NCBI GenBank assembly: GCA_013177815.1
Contig: JABLXM010000003.1
Span: forward strand, 1 to 64,000
Length of the DNA stretch: 64,000 nucleotides
DNA from: Anaerolineae bacterium
GTDB lineage: Bacteria; Chloroflexota; Anaerolineae; Anaerolineales; Anaerolineaceae
Direction of reading: 5' to 3'
The position numbers were made by a program, and so were the translations under genes. Positions 31,004-39,993 of the stretch are shown piece after piece (positions within the stretch are counted from its first letter, which is position 1; each line of letters begins with the position of its first letter). The notes beneath the pieces are model-generated. The model saw only the letters and a list, made by a program, of their open reading frames with translations, was not told the DNA's origin and made no database searches.

Positions 31004-32143
31004 TTAGATCGGTCGCAAGATCCTATCCTGCCGTAATTGCTTGAAGAATAATTGCGTATTCGGTATCCTGGACTCGCTCGCCGCTTCCTGCCATGCCAAA
31101 ACACCCAGGCTGCCGGAATCGCGTTGCGAATAGCCCAGCTCACGCCAAATTGCCAATTCACCAGCCAGTTCTCGTTTCACGTAGATCAAGGAAACCTCGC
31201 ACAACAATTCATTGGATGCCCGCTCCATTGCGGTAACCAGTTGCGTCAGGGATGGTTTCAGCGGCAGTTTTGGGTCGATCAGCAAGTCCGTCGTCCGCGC
31301 GATCAGGTTTTCCACCTGCCAGCCAATCAAACCACTCACCACCCCATCCAGCATCAACACCAGGAAAGCCTTCTCGCCAAATTCCGCCAGGATATCCTCC
31401 GGGGTCACCTCCGCCGCGGGGTATCCAAGCCGGTTGATCAATGCCGCAATCGCGGCAGCGTGGCGCGCCGTCGCCCGTTCCGCTTTGAGCGCGGAGCCGA
31501 TGGGCGCAGGTCTGGTCGCCTGGGTTGAGCGGACAGCATCCTTGACGGGCATCTTTTGCCACGCTTCGGTCACCTGTTTCCAGGTCTCGATAAGGCTGCC
31601 CGAATTATCGATAACGACTTGGGCGGCAGCCATTTTCCGCTCCTGGGGTGGTTGCGCGTCGATGCGTTGCCGCGCATCAGCCGCATCCATTTTGCGTTTC
31701 TCGGCCAACCGCGCAAATTGTACTTCCGGCTTGGTATAAGTCACCCAGATGCCATCGCACCACGATTTCAAATTGCTCTCCAGTAGTTTGATCGCCTCAA
31801 CGACGATCACCTGCCGGCTGGAGCGTTGCACCAACAAATCGACCGCCTGCAACACATAGGGGTGGACAATCTGCTCCAATTGCTGGAGCGCTGCGGCATC
31901 CGAGAAAACCAGTCTGCCCAATCGCTTTCGATCGATCTGCCCGCGTTCATCGAGGATATAATTGCCAAATGTTTGTACCACCGGCTGGTAACCCGGCGCC
32001 CCTTGTTCCAACACCCGGCGCGCCAGGGCATCGGCATCGATCCCGTACGCCCCAAGATGCTCCAACATCTTGCGCACCACGCTCTTGCCCGTCCCGATAT
32101 TGCCGGTCAATCCAATGACATACTTGCCCGTCCACTTGCCCAC
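31004..32143 (-). CDS. coaE: Dephospho-CoA kinase fused to C-terminal GNAT-like domain
   Basis: CoaE: VIGLTGNIGTGKSVVRKMLEHLGAYGIDADALAR...QLEQIVHPYV. After ~200 aa, a GNAT-like region (ARHAAAIAALINRLGYPAAEVTPEDILAEFGEKAFLVLMLDGVVSGLIGWQ...AIWRELGYSQR). Confidence 0.85.
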   Translation of the reverse strand: MGKWTGKYVIGLTGNIGTGKSVVRKMLEHLGAYGIDADALARRVLEQGAPGYQPVVQTFGNYILDERGQIDRKRLGRLVFSDAAALQQLEQIVHPYVLQAVDLLVQRSSRQVIVVEAIKLLESNLKSWCDGIWVTYTKPEVQFARLAEKRKMDAADARQRIDAQPPQERKMAAAQVVIDNSGSLIETWKQVTEAWQKMPVKDAVRSTQATRPAPIGSALKAERATARHAAAIAALINRLGYPAAEVTPEDILAEFGEKAFLVLMLDGVVSGLIGWQVENLIARTTDLLIDPKLPLKPSLTQLVTAMERASNELLCEVSLIYVKRELAGELAIWRELGYSQRDSGSLGVLAWQEAASESRIPNTQLFFKQLRQDRILRPI

Positions 32144-32223
32144 AAGCCACCTTGATAGAATTATTAATGAACAAGTTGATTTTAGCCTTGCGAGGATAGA
32201 TTGTCAAACCATTCGCTGTTAGC

Positions 32224-33502
32224 CAGGGCAATCGCAAAGTCAGGAATTTAATATTTCCAACAAGAAATTAGTGTCAACAGCGCAAAGCATCCTTTTAGTC
32301 TTCGCACCACATTTTTTGGATTTATTCAGCCTTAACAAATTGAGAGCCATTTTTCGAAGAAGAGCCAGGTTCTCAGGAGCATGACCGGTTCTGACTCGAC
32401 TGCTATCTTCGTTGAATGAGACATCCAGGCTCCAATGAAGTTTATTCTCAACTTCCCAGTGCTGCCGAATAAATTTCATTATTTGGGTCGCACCAAATAC
32501 AGCACTGGAGATAAAGTATCTGATTTGAACAGATGTTTCTCCATTTATTACTCTGGTCGCTTTGAGAATTATCAAACTGCTCAATTTTTGCCAATGGCCT
32601 TCAGGATCGATGTAATTAATATATTCGGGATCTGAAGTAATCCAACATTCTCTGGTTTCGATCCTGCCATGCCCTTTATTAACTTTTTTAGAATAATCAT
32701 AGGGCGTATCTTTGAACTCGTTTTCGTAATCAACATTGAAGGCTGACGCAATTTGATCATATAAAGAGCCTTGATTCTGTTTCACGGTTAATAGGTAATC
32801 ACCGCCTTGTTCTATAATGGTTGAAACGATCTCTTTTTGCGTACCAATAGCATCAATACTGATAAGACAGCCATGGATATCCAGCATTTTTAGCAACTCT
32901 GGTATGGCTCTAATCTCATTGCTTTTGTCATCAACTTTCACTTGACCTAGCACTAGACCATTTTGGCTGGCCCAGGCGCTCACTAAGTGGAGCGCTTCCC
33001 TCCCTTTGGATTGGTCATGTGACCGGCGTGCCGTCTTCCCATCAATCGCAATCAATTGACCCCTTGTGATTTCTGCTATTTCATGCACCCACCCCAGGAA
33101 ACTTTCCTGAAACTCTTGGGGATCAATCAGGGCAAATACTTTACCAAATGTGTCGTGTGATGGAATTCCATGTGGCAGCTCTAAAAATGTCTCAAACCAT
33201 TCCCGCTTTGCATTCCCAAAGTATTCAATCATGACCCAATCATCTCCACCACAGATTACTCCACAAATCGCTATTGCGATGATGTCGATTAGCTTGTGTC
33301 GAATTCCATTGGGTTTGCGTTTGTCTGATATCGTTGTGAAGTGGGTGATTAAGTCAGCCATGATACTCCTTTTTGACTTAATCTTAGCTATCGCTTCATT
33401 TTTGACGAGAATCTTACATCATGGGTTTGTTAGTACTTTTGACTCATTTTTGTATTGTGATAATCTAAATTTTTCACTTTTTCCGACTTTGCAATTGCCC
33501 TG
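32224..33502 (-). mobile_element. ISAs1-family insertion sequence with imperfect terminal inverted repeats
   Basis: CAGGGCAATCGCAAAGTC at 32224-32241; right end reverse-complements to CAGGGCAATTGCAAAGTC (33485-33502); encloses one transposase. No target-site duplication seen. Confidence 0.85.
32240..33361 (-). CDS. ISAs1 family transposase (H-repeat-associated type)
   Basis: KLIDIIAIAICGVICGGDDWVMIEYFG; RGQLIAIDGKTARRSHD; ISIDAIGTQKEIVSTIIEQGGDYLLTVKQNQ; HWEVENKLHWSLDVSFNEDSSRVRTGHAPENLALLRKMALNLL. Confidence 0.95.
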   Translation of the reverse strand: MADLITHFTTISDKRKPNGIRHKLIDIIAIAICGVICGGDDWVMIEYFGNAKREWFETFLELPHGIPSHDTFGKVFALIDPQEFQESFLGWVHEIAEITRGQLIAIDGKTARRSHDQSKGREALHLVSAWASQNGLVLGQVKVDDKSNEIRAIPELLKMLDIHGCLISIDAIGTQKEIVSTIIEQGGDYLLTVKQNQGSLYDQIASAFNVDYENEFKDTPYDYSKKVNKGHGRIETRECWITSDPEYINYIDPEGHWQKLSSLIILKATRVINGETSVQIRYFISSAVFGATQIMKFIRQHWEVENKLHWSLDVSFNEDSSRVRTGHAPENLALLRKMALNLLRLNKSKKCGAKTKRMLCAVDTNFLLEILNS

Positions 33503-33665
33503 TCCCTGCAACGACACGATTGTTGGGTAATGTTGTATCATATTACCGCCCTTTTTACTCCTCTCATTTTTCGGCATCCTCAGCGGCGGCGGACGATTTT
33601 CATCTGGCAAAAAAACACCATCCGTTGTATACTGATTTACACACCAATCTAGCGAGGGATGAACC

Positions 33666-34796
33666 ATGAAAGTGACGGTTTCACAACAGAACCTGGCGCA
33701 TGCGGTCAACACGGTCTCGCGGGCGGTTTCGCCGCGCACCACCCTGCCCGTGCTGGGCAATGTGCTGGTGGCGACCGATGAAGGTCGGCTGCGTCTTTCT
33801 GCTACCAACCTGGAATTGGGCATTTCCTGCTGGATTGGCGCGCAGATCGAAGAGGATGGCGCCATCACCGTGCCGGCGCGCACCTTCGCCGACCTGGTCA
33901 GTACACTGCCGTCGGATTCGGTCAAGCTCACGGTGGACCAGCGCACCCAATCGCTGAACGTGGTATGCAGCGCTTCCAATACCGATATCCGCGGCATCGA
34001 TGCCCAGGAATATCCCCCCATGGCAGTGCTCAGCCCGGATAGCGGCATCGAACTCAATTACGCTGACTTCAAAGAGATGATCCAGCAGGTGGCTTTCTCC
34101 GCCTCGGTGGATGACGCCCGCCCGGTGTTGCAGGGCGTCCTGCTGACCATCAACGACCAGGAGATCTCGCTGGCTGCCACCGACGGCTACCGCATCTCGG
34201 TGCGGCACGCCGGGATCCCCAGCCCGGTGGAGAAAGAGATCAGCGCCATCATCCCGGCGCGCGCGCTGAACGAACTGGCGCGCTTAGCCAGCGATGGGGA
34301 GAAGACCGTGCGCCTGGTGCTGCCCAGCGGTCGCGGGCAGGCGATCTTCAGCCTGCAGGATGCCGAGCTTTCCACCCTGCTGATCGACGGCACCTTCCCG
34401 GATTACAAGGTCATTATCCCGCGCAACTTCAAGACCACTTCCATTATCTCGACCGGCAGTTTCCTGAAAGCCTGCAAACAAGCCGAGATCATCGCCCGCG
34501 AAGGCAACAACGTCATCCGCCTCAACATTCAACCCGGTCAGCAGGATGCCCCCGGTCAGGTGGAGATCACCGCACAGAACGAGGAGACCGGCTCCAGCGA
34601 GATCCAGGTGGATGCCAACATCGAAGGTCCTGCGCTGGTGATCGCCTTCAACGTCAAGTTCCTGCGCGAGGTACTGGATGTCATCAAGACTCCTTCAATC
34701 GCACTGGAAACCAACGCCAACAACACCCCCGGGTGCATCCGCCCGGTCGGCGATGAGGATTACCAGCACGTCATCATGCCGATGCACCTGGGCTAG
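33666..34796 (+). CDS. dnaN: DNA polymerase III subunit beta
   Basis: MKVTVSQQNLAHAVNTVSRAVSPRTTLPVLGNVLV...; ends YQHVIMPMHLG. Confidence 0.97.
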   Translation: MKVTVSQQNLAHAVNTVSRAVSPRTTLPVLGNVLVATDEGRLRLSATNLELGISCWIGAQIEEDGAITVPARTFADLVSTLPSDSVKLTVDQRTQSLNVVCSASNTDIRGIDAQEYPPMAVLSPDSGIELNYADFKEMIQQVAFSASVDDARPVLQGVLLTINDQEISLAATDGYRISVRHAGIPSPVEKEISAIIPARALNELARLASDGEKTVRLVLPSGRGQAIFSLQDAELSTLLIDGTFPDYKVIIPRNFKTTSIISTGSFLKACKQAEIIAREGNNVIRLNIQPGQQDAPGQVEITAQNEETGSSEIQVDANIEGPALVIAFNVKFLREVLDVIKTPSIALETNANNTPGCIRPVGDEDYQHVIMPMHLG

Positions 34797-34811
34797 GCAG
34801 GGAGCAGCGGC

Positions 34812-37205
34812 GTGGATTTCATCCCCGGCGCCAACGAACGCTATCTGAGTGTCGCCCTCTCGCTGGCGCAGTACCCGGTGCTCGCCAGCGCCATCCGCGA
34901 GCAAATGCGCTGCGTGCTGTTCGAACGCGGCTACATCCTGCCGCAGAAGTTCGAAGCGGAAGCGCGCGAAGCCGCCATCCAGACCCAACAGCGTGAAGGT
35001 CTGACCCACCCCTACGAAGAAGAACCCGCCGAAACCTGGGAAATGCGCCTGGGCAAAGTGCGCGACCAACTGACCGACATCAAGTTCTCGATGTACCTGC
35101 CGTTCGAGGAGTTGGGACAGATCATCAACGATATCCTCGCCCAGCGCGGTGTGACGCTGCCGGATACCATGCTCTCGATGAACCCCGAACTGGCGCCCAT
35201 CGAGATGGTTTTCGAGCAAGCGATGGCGCTGGAACGGATGCCGGCGGACCAGCAGATGAAATATGCCGCCCGCCTGCACGAATCCAAAGTGGTGCTGATC
35301 CGCACCCTCATCAGCGACCAACTGCCCTACATCAACGTCGCCAAGGAATGGTTCACCATCGCCGACCTGGTAGAGATCCGGCGGCGCAAGATCGGCTTGG
35401 GGCGCATCGGCGGCAAAGCCGCCGGGATGCTGCTGGCGCACCGCATCCTGATGGCGCCCGCCGACCCCCCCCTCTCTGCCCGCCTGGAAATACCGGAATC
35501 GTACTACGTCGGTTCGCACGAGTTCTATACCTTCATGACCATCAACAACCTGACGCACTGGATCGACCAGAAGTACAAGACCGAAGAAGAAATGCGCGCC
35601 GATTACCCCACCATTGTCAACGAGTTCGAAGCCGGCAAGTTTCCGCCGGATATCGAACAAAAACTGGCCACCATGTTGACCAACCTGAACGGAAGCCCGT
35701 TGATCGTGCGTTCCTCCAGTCTGCTAGAGGACAACTTCGGCACCTCCTTCGCCGGCAAGTATGACAGCGTCTTCCTGCCCAACCAGGGCGCGGTGGAACA
35801 CAGCCTGCACGAGCTGACGCGCGCCATCGCCCACATCTATGCCTCGGTGCTCAACCCCAACGCCCTGCTGTACCGCCGCGCTAAGCGACTGCTGGATTAC
35901 GACGAGCGCATGGCGGTGATCATCCAGGTGGTGCGCGGCGAGCGCTTCGGGCGATATTACCTGCCGCACGCCGCCGGGGTGGCGTTCAGCCGCAACCAGT
36001 ACCGCTGGGCGCCGCAGATCCGCGCCGGCGACGGTTTCATCCGGCTGGTGTGGGGGCTGGGTACCCGCGCGGTGGACCGGGTGGGCAACGATTACCCGCG
36101 CCTGGTGGCGCTCAGCCATCCGCTGCTGCGCCCATCCACCCAGCCCAAGTTCATCCGGCGCTACTCACAACAGTACGTCGACCTGCTCGACCTGGAGGAC
36201 AATCAGTTCAAGTCGCTGCCGGTGCACCAGGTGCTCACCACCCGTTACCCGCCGTTGCGCTACCTGGCGCAGTTGGAACAGGACGGCTACTTCACCTCGC
36301 TGCGCGGCGGGGTCTTCGAGGGGGGGATGACCGACCTGGTGCTGACCTTCGACGAACTGTTGCGGCGCACCACCTTCGCCGATCAGATGCGGCGCATACT
36401 CAACCGCCTGGAGCGTTTCTACCGTGCGCCGGTGGATATGGAATTCGCGCTGGAACTGGAGAACTTCTCCGCCAGCACGCCAGACCTGCGCATCACCATC
36501 CTGCAATGCCGCCCGCAAAGCCACCTGGAGGCGGTGGAACAGGTGCAATTGCCCGGCAACCTGCCGCCGGAGAAGGTGGTCTTCTCGACTCATTTCGTGG
36601 TGCCCAGCGGCTTCATTCCGCGGGTCGATTATATGCTGTTCGTCCCACCCGAGGGGTACTTCGACATTGATTCGCACCTGGAACGCACCAACTTGGCACG
36701 CACCATCGGAAAATTGAACGCCGCGCTGGCGGGCAGGAAATTCATCTGCATCGGTCCAGGGCGCTGGGGGTCTTCCAACTCCGACCTGGGCGTGCCGGTC
36801 GGCTTCGGCGATATCTACAACGCCCGTTCGCTGGTGGAACTAGCGGGGCAGGGCTGCGGACCGGAACCGGAGCCCTCGCTGGGCACGCACTTCTTCCAGG
36901 ACCTGTTGGAATCACAGATCTATCCGCTGGCGATCACGCTGGATGACCCGCGCACGGTGTTCAACCGCGCCTTCTTCGATAATTGCCCCGATCACAGCGG
37001 GGAATTCATCCAGGTGAACAAGAAACTGCAAAGCGCGCTGCGGCTGATCAAGATCTCCGATTGCCTGCCGGGGCACCACCTGGAGGTGGTGATGGATGAC
37101 GACCACGGGCAGGCGATGGCATACCTTTCGCCGGACGATCCGGAGGGGGTTGCGCCCACAGCCGAATCCGTGCAAACCGATCACAGCCAAAACCAAGCGA
37201 CCTGA
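34812..37205 (+). CDS. PEP/pyruvate-binding (PPDK N-terminal-like) domain protein
   Basis: GRIGGKAAGMLLAHRIL; SPLIVRSSSLLEDNFGTSFAGKYDSVFLPN; C-terminal ICIGPGRWGSSNSDLGVPVGFGDIYNARSLVELA. GTG start. Confidence 0.85.
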   Translation: MDFIPGANERYLSVALSLAQYPVLASAIREQMRCVLFERGYILPQKFEAEAREAAIQTQQREGLTHPYEEEPAETWEMRLGKVRDQLTDIKFSMYLPFEELGQIINDILAQRGVTLPDTMLSMNPELAPIEMVFEQAMALERMPADQQMKYAARLHESKVVLIRTLISDQLPYINVAKEWFTIADLVEIRRRKIGLGRIGGKAAGMLLAHRILMAPADPPLSARLEIPESYYVGSHEFYTFMTINNLTHWIDQKYKTEEEMRADYPTIVNEFEAGKFPPDIEQKLATMLTNLNGSPLIVRSSSLLEDNFGTSFAGKYDSVFLPNQGAVEHSLHELTRAIAHIYASVLNPNALLYRRAKRLLDYDERMAVIIQVVRGERFGRYYLPHAAGVAFSRNQYRWAPQIRAGDGFIRLVWGLGTRAVDRVGNDYPRLVALSHPLLRPSTQPKFIRRYSQQYVDLLDLEDNQFKSLPVHQVLTTRYPPLRYLAQLEQDGYFTSLRGGVFEGGMTDLVLTFDELLRRTTFADQMRRILNRLERFYRAPVDMEFALELENFSASTPDLRITILQCRPQSHLEAVEQVQLPGNLPPEKVVFSTHFVVPSGFIPRVDYMLFVPPEGYFDIDSHLERTNLARTIGKLNAALAGRKFICIGPGRWGSSNSDLGVPVGFGDIYNARSLVELAGQGCGPEPEPSLGTHFFQDLLESQIYPLAITLDDPRTVFNRAFFDNCPDHSGEFIQVNKKLQSALRLIKISDCLPGHHLEVVMDDDHGQAMAYLSPDDPEGVAPTAESVQTDHSQNQAT

Positions 37206-37215
37206 AAAATCGGCT

Positions 37216-37911
37216 CTAAACCACTGTCCCGAACAGCGCCCCGATCGCGGCGGTGGCTGCCATTGCCAACAAACCCCAGAAGGTCACACGACCGGCGCCG
37301 CGCCAGATGCTGGCGCCGCCCGTGCGAGCCGCCAAGGCGCCCATCGCCGCCAGGAACACCAGCGAACTGGCGCCCACGATGGGTATCATAAGCGTGGTTG
37401 GGCTGATCAGCACAACGATCAGCGGCAGCAGCGCGCCGCCCGCAAAGGTCGCCGCGGATGCCAGCGCAGCCTGGATCGGGCGGGCAGCGTGCGCCTCGGA
37501 CATGCCTAACTCGTCGCGCGCATGGGCAGCCAGGGCATCATGCGCCATCAATTGTTGGGCAACCTTCTTTGCCAACGCTTTGTCCAAGCCGCGCGCTTCA
37601 TATATGCCTGTCAGTTCTTCCAGTTCATTGTCACCATCGTTTTCCAACTCACTGCGTTCGCGCACCAGGTCCGCCTTTTCGGTATCCGCCTGTGAACTGA
37701 CGGATACATATTCCCCGGCAGCCATCGACATGGCGCCCGCCACCAGCCCCGCAACGCCCGCGGTCAGCACCGCTCCGCGAGCCGCGCCGGCAGCCGCCAC
37801 CCCGATGATCAGGCTGGCGGTCGAAACGATGCCGTCATTGGCGCCCAGAACCGCAGCGCGCAGCCAGCCGATGCGAGTGGTGTAATGTACTTCGATATGT
37901 TTTTGCTCCAA
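37216..37911 (-). CDS. VIT1/CCC1 transporter family protein
   Basis: RIGWLRAAVLGANDGIVSTASLIIGVAAAGAARGAVLTAGVAGLVAGAMSMAAGEYVSVSSQADTEKADL. TTG start at 37911 after GGAGGA; the longer track ORF is a false extension. Confidence 0.9.
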   Translation of the reverse strand: MEQKHIEVHYTTRIGWLRAAVLGANDGIVSTASLIIGVAAAGAARGAVLTAGVAGLVAGAMSMAAGEYVSVSSQADTEKADLVRERSELENDGDNELEELTGIYEARGLDKALAKKVAQQLMAHDALAAHARDELGMSEAHAARPIQAALASAATFAGGALLPLIVVLISPTTLMIPIVGASSLVFLAAMGALAARTGGASIWRGAGRVTFWGLLAMAATAAIGALFGTVV

Positions 37912-37942
37912 ATTGATCCTCCACGCTGCTTTCTTTTTTCTA

Positions 37943-38449
37943 TTACATCCCCGCCCGCCAGGAGCGCACCATTTCCACCTGCGCATCGCTCTCCGGCGAG
38001 CGTATCCACGCCGCGTTGACGCCCTGGCGCAGCCGGGCGATCTCCGCCAGCGCCTGGTCGCCGCTCGTGCCGTGGCGCGCCAGGTGACAGCCCACCACCA
38101 GCCCGGTGCGACCCACGCCGGCGTAACAGTGCACGAAGACCGGCTTCGCCTGCGCCAGGGACACATCGATGCGGTCCAGGATGCACACCATATCGTCCTG
38201 GCTGCACACGCCCATGTCGCGGATCGGATGCCGATAGTGCTCGGCGGCATGACCGTACACCTGCGCCTGCTCCATCAGCAGCGCCCGGTAGGGGGTGACC
38301 TCGAAGTCCATCGTCAGGTCGATCATCACCCGCACACCCGCCAGCAGCAGTTGTGAGAGCGTGTCGCGCGTCATCTCGTCCGAGTGTCTTGTCGGGTTGC
38401 GCCCGGCGAGGAACAGCCCGGGGCGCACCCAGTAGCAATGTTGGTTCAT
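37943..38449 (-). CDS. Dual-specificity/tyrosine phosphatase family protein
   Basis: PVFVHCYAGVGRTGLVVGCHLAR (HCX5R active site). Confidence 0.88.
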   Translation of the reverse strand: MNQHCYWVRPGLFLAGRNPTRHSDEMTRDTLSQLLLAGVRVMIDLTMDFEVTPYRALLMEQAQVYGHAAEHYRHPIRDMGVCSQDDMVCILDRIDVSLAQAKPVFVHCYAGVGRTGLVVGCHLARHGTSGDQALAEIARLRQGVNAAWIRSPESDAQVEMVRSWRAGM

Positions 38450-38521
38450 AAAACCTTCCGAAGGTTATTTCTTCCTTTTATTAGACTTCTTCCTCACTCC
38501 AAACAGCATTATACTATTCGC

Positions 38522-39889
38522 ATGCGTTACGTGCGCCTCACCTTGCTGCTGGTGGTCCTGCTGGCTGCCTGTGTGCCCGCCAGCCCGAGCGATACCCCAC
38601 CCCACCCCACACCTACAGTAGCGCTGGCGACCGTCAGCGCAGCCGCGCCGCCCTTGATGGCAACCCTGCCGCAGCCGCTGCCGGCTGACCTGGAACCGAT
38701 GTGGCTGACCAACTGGCGCGACTCCACCCTGTTGGCATACGACCCGGTGCTGTTGGAGCAGGTGGCTTCGCTGGCACTGGACGGCATGCCGCTGGACGCC
38801 GCAGTGGGCGAAGGCGGGTTGTGGGTGCTGGATAGCGCCCGTTCGCGGCTGCTGCGGCTGGATCCCGCCAACCTGGGTCTGGTGGCGGATATCCCCCTCG
38901 TACCTTACCAGGTGAGCGCGCTGGCGGTCGGGTTAGGCGGAGTATGGGTGGGCGTGCAGCAGCCAGGCATCGAAGCCGGTCGTCCGGCGGTGGCGGGGTT
39001 GCTGCGGGTGGACCCATTGACCAACACGCCCGGCGAGTTGGTGCAGATCGGCGCGCCGGCGGTGGATTTCAGCATCGCGGATGGGCGGCTGTGGCTGGTC
39101 GCCAGCCGGGAGGGCTTCAGCGCGCTTGCCAGCCTGGATCCTGGCACGCTGGCGCTCGATTACCTGGACCGCTACGGCACCTGGTATGACCTGAGCGTGG
39201 CGACGGCGGACGCCGGCTCGCTGTGGGTCGCCAACACGTACAATGGCGCCAAACTCTATCGCCTGGACGCACAAAGCGGCGATCTGCTGGCGACCATAGA
39301 AATAGAAGGCGCTGCCGGCAAGCCCTACGACCTGGCAGTGGCTGCCGGGAGCGTCTGGCTGTTGTTCGACGACGGCATGCTGGCGCACATCGACCCGCAG
39401 CGCGAGGAGGTGCTGGCGCTCTTCCCGGTTTCCAACCGTGGGGGCAGCCTGCGCGTGGGTGAGGGTCAGTTGTGGGTGTTGAGCCAGTACGACGGCGCCA
39501 TCTACCGCATCGATCCGTACGACAACCGCGTCAGCATGCTGGTCGCCACCGGCGGGCGCGTGCCAACCCCCACCCCCGCGCCGACCGCCACCGCCTACGC
39601 GCTCGAACCACCGCGCCTGCCTTGCCAGGGCGCCTACGAGACGCGCCTCAAGGTTGGCATGACTGCCTCGGTGGTGCGCGAACCACCCATCCCCAACCGG
39701 ATGCGCAGCGAACCACGGGTCGGCGCGGACGCAGTGGGCTTGCTGCAACCCGGGGAGAAGATGACCATCCTCAAGGGACCGGAATGCGTGGATGATTGGA
39801 TCTGGTGGCAGGTGCAGTCGCTTTCGACCGGGTTGGTGGGATGGACCGCCGAGGGCGACCAGGACGCCTACTGGCTGGAGCCGGAGTAG
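38522..39889 (+). CDS. Lipoprotein with beta-propeller and C-terminal SH3-like region
   Basis: Lipobox LLLVVLLAACVPA; repeated VWLLFDDGMLAHIDPQ / LWVLSQYDGAIYRIDPYDNRV blades; C-terminal GLLQPGEKMTILKGPECVDDWIWWQVQS. Confidence 0.8.
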   Translation: MRYVRLTLLLVVLLAACVPASPSDTPPHPTPTVALATVSAAAPPLMATLPQPLPADLEPMWLTNWRDSTLLAYDPVLLEQVASLALDGMPLDAAVGEGGLWVLDSARSRLLRLDPANLGLVADIPLVPYQVSALAVGLGGVWVGVQQPGIEAGRPAVAGLLRVDPLTNTPGELVQIGAPAVDFSIADGRLWLVASREGFSALASLDPGTLALDYLDRYGTWYDLSVATADAGSLWVANTYNGAKLYRLDAQSGDLLATIEIEGAAGKPYDLAVAAGSVWLLFDDGMLAHIDPQREEVLALFPVSNRGGSLRVGEGQLWVLSQYDGAIYRIDPYDNRVSMLVATGGRVPTPTPAPTATAYALEPPRLPCQGAYETRLKVGMTASVVREPPIPNRMRSEPRVGADAVGLLQPGEKMTILKGPECVDDWIWWQVQSLSTGLVGWTAEGDQDAYWLEPE

Positions 39890-39993
39890 GTGCACAAACG
39901 GATCTTATCTGATGACGCCGATGCGCGACCGGGTTGGGGGCTATTTCATCGCAGAAGTCGCAAAGGGTACAGCGCACCCAATAACATCTGTGC

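Noticed and set aside
32214-33512. Target-site duplication flanking the ISAs1 element
   Set aside because: Flanks compared directly (…cgctgttag / tccctgcaac…) do not match; not claimed.
33500-33665. Replication origin next to dnaN
   Set aside because: No dnaA gene and no cluster of DnaA boxes seen; the interval is short and bordered by an IS end.
34695-35660. 321-aa minus-strand ORF
   Set aside because: Antisense to the PEP/pyruvate-binding protein; shadow composition.
38933-39895. 320-aa minus-strand ORF
   Set aside because: Antisense to the lipoprotein at 38522-39889; H/Q/R-rich shadow composition.
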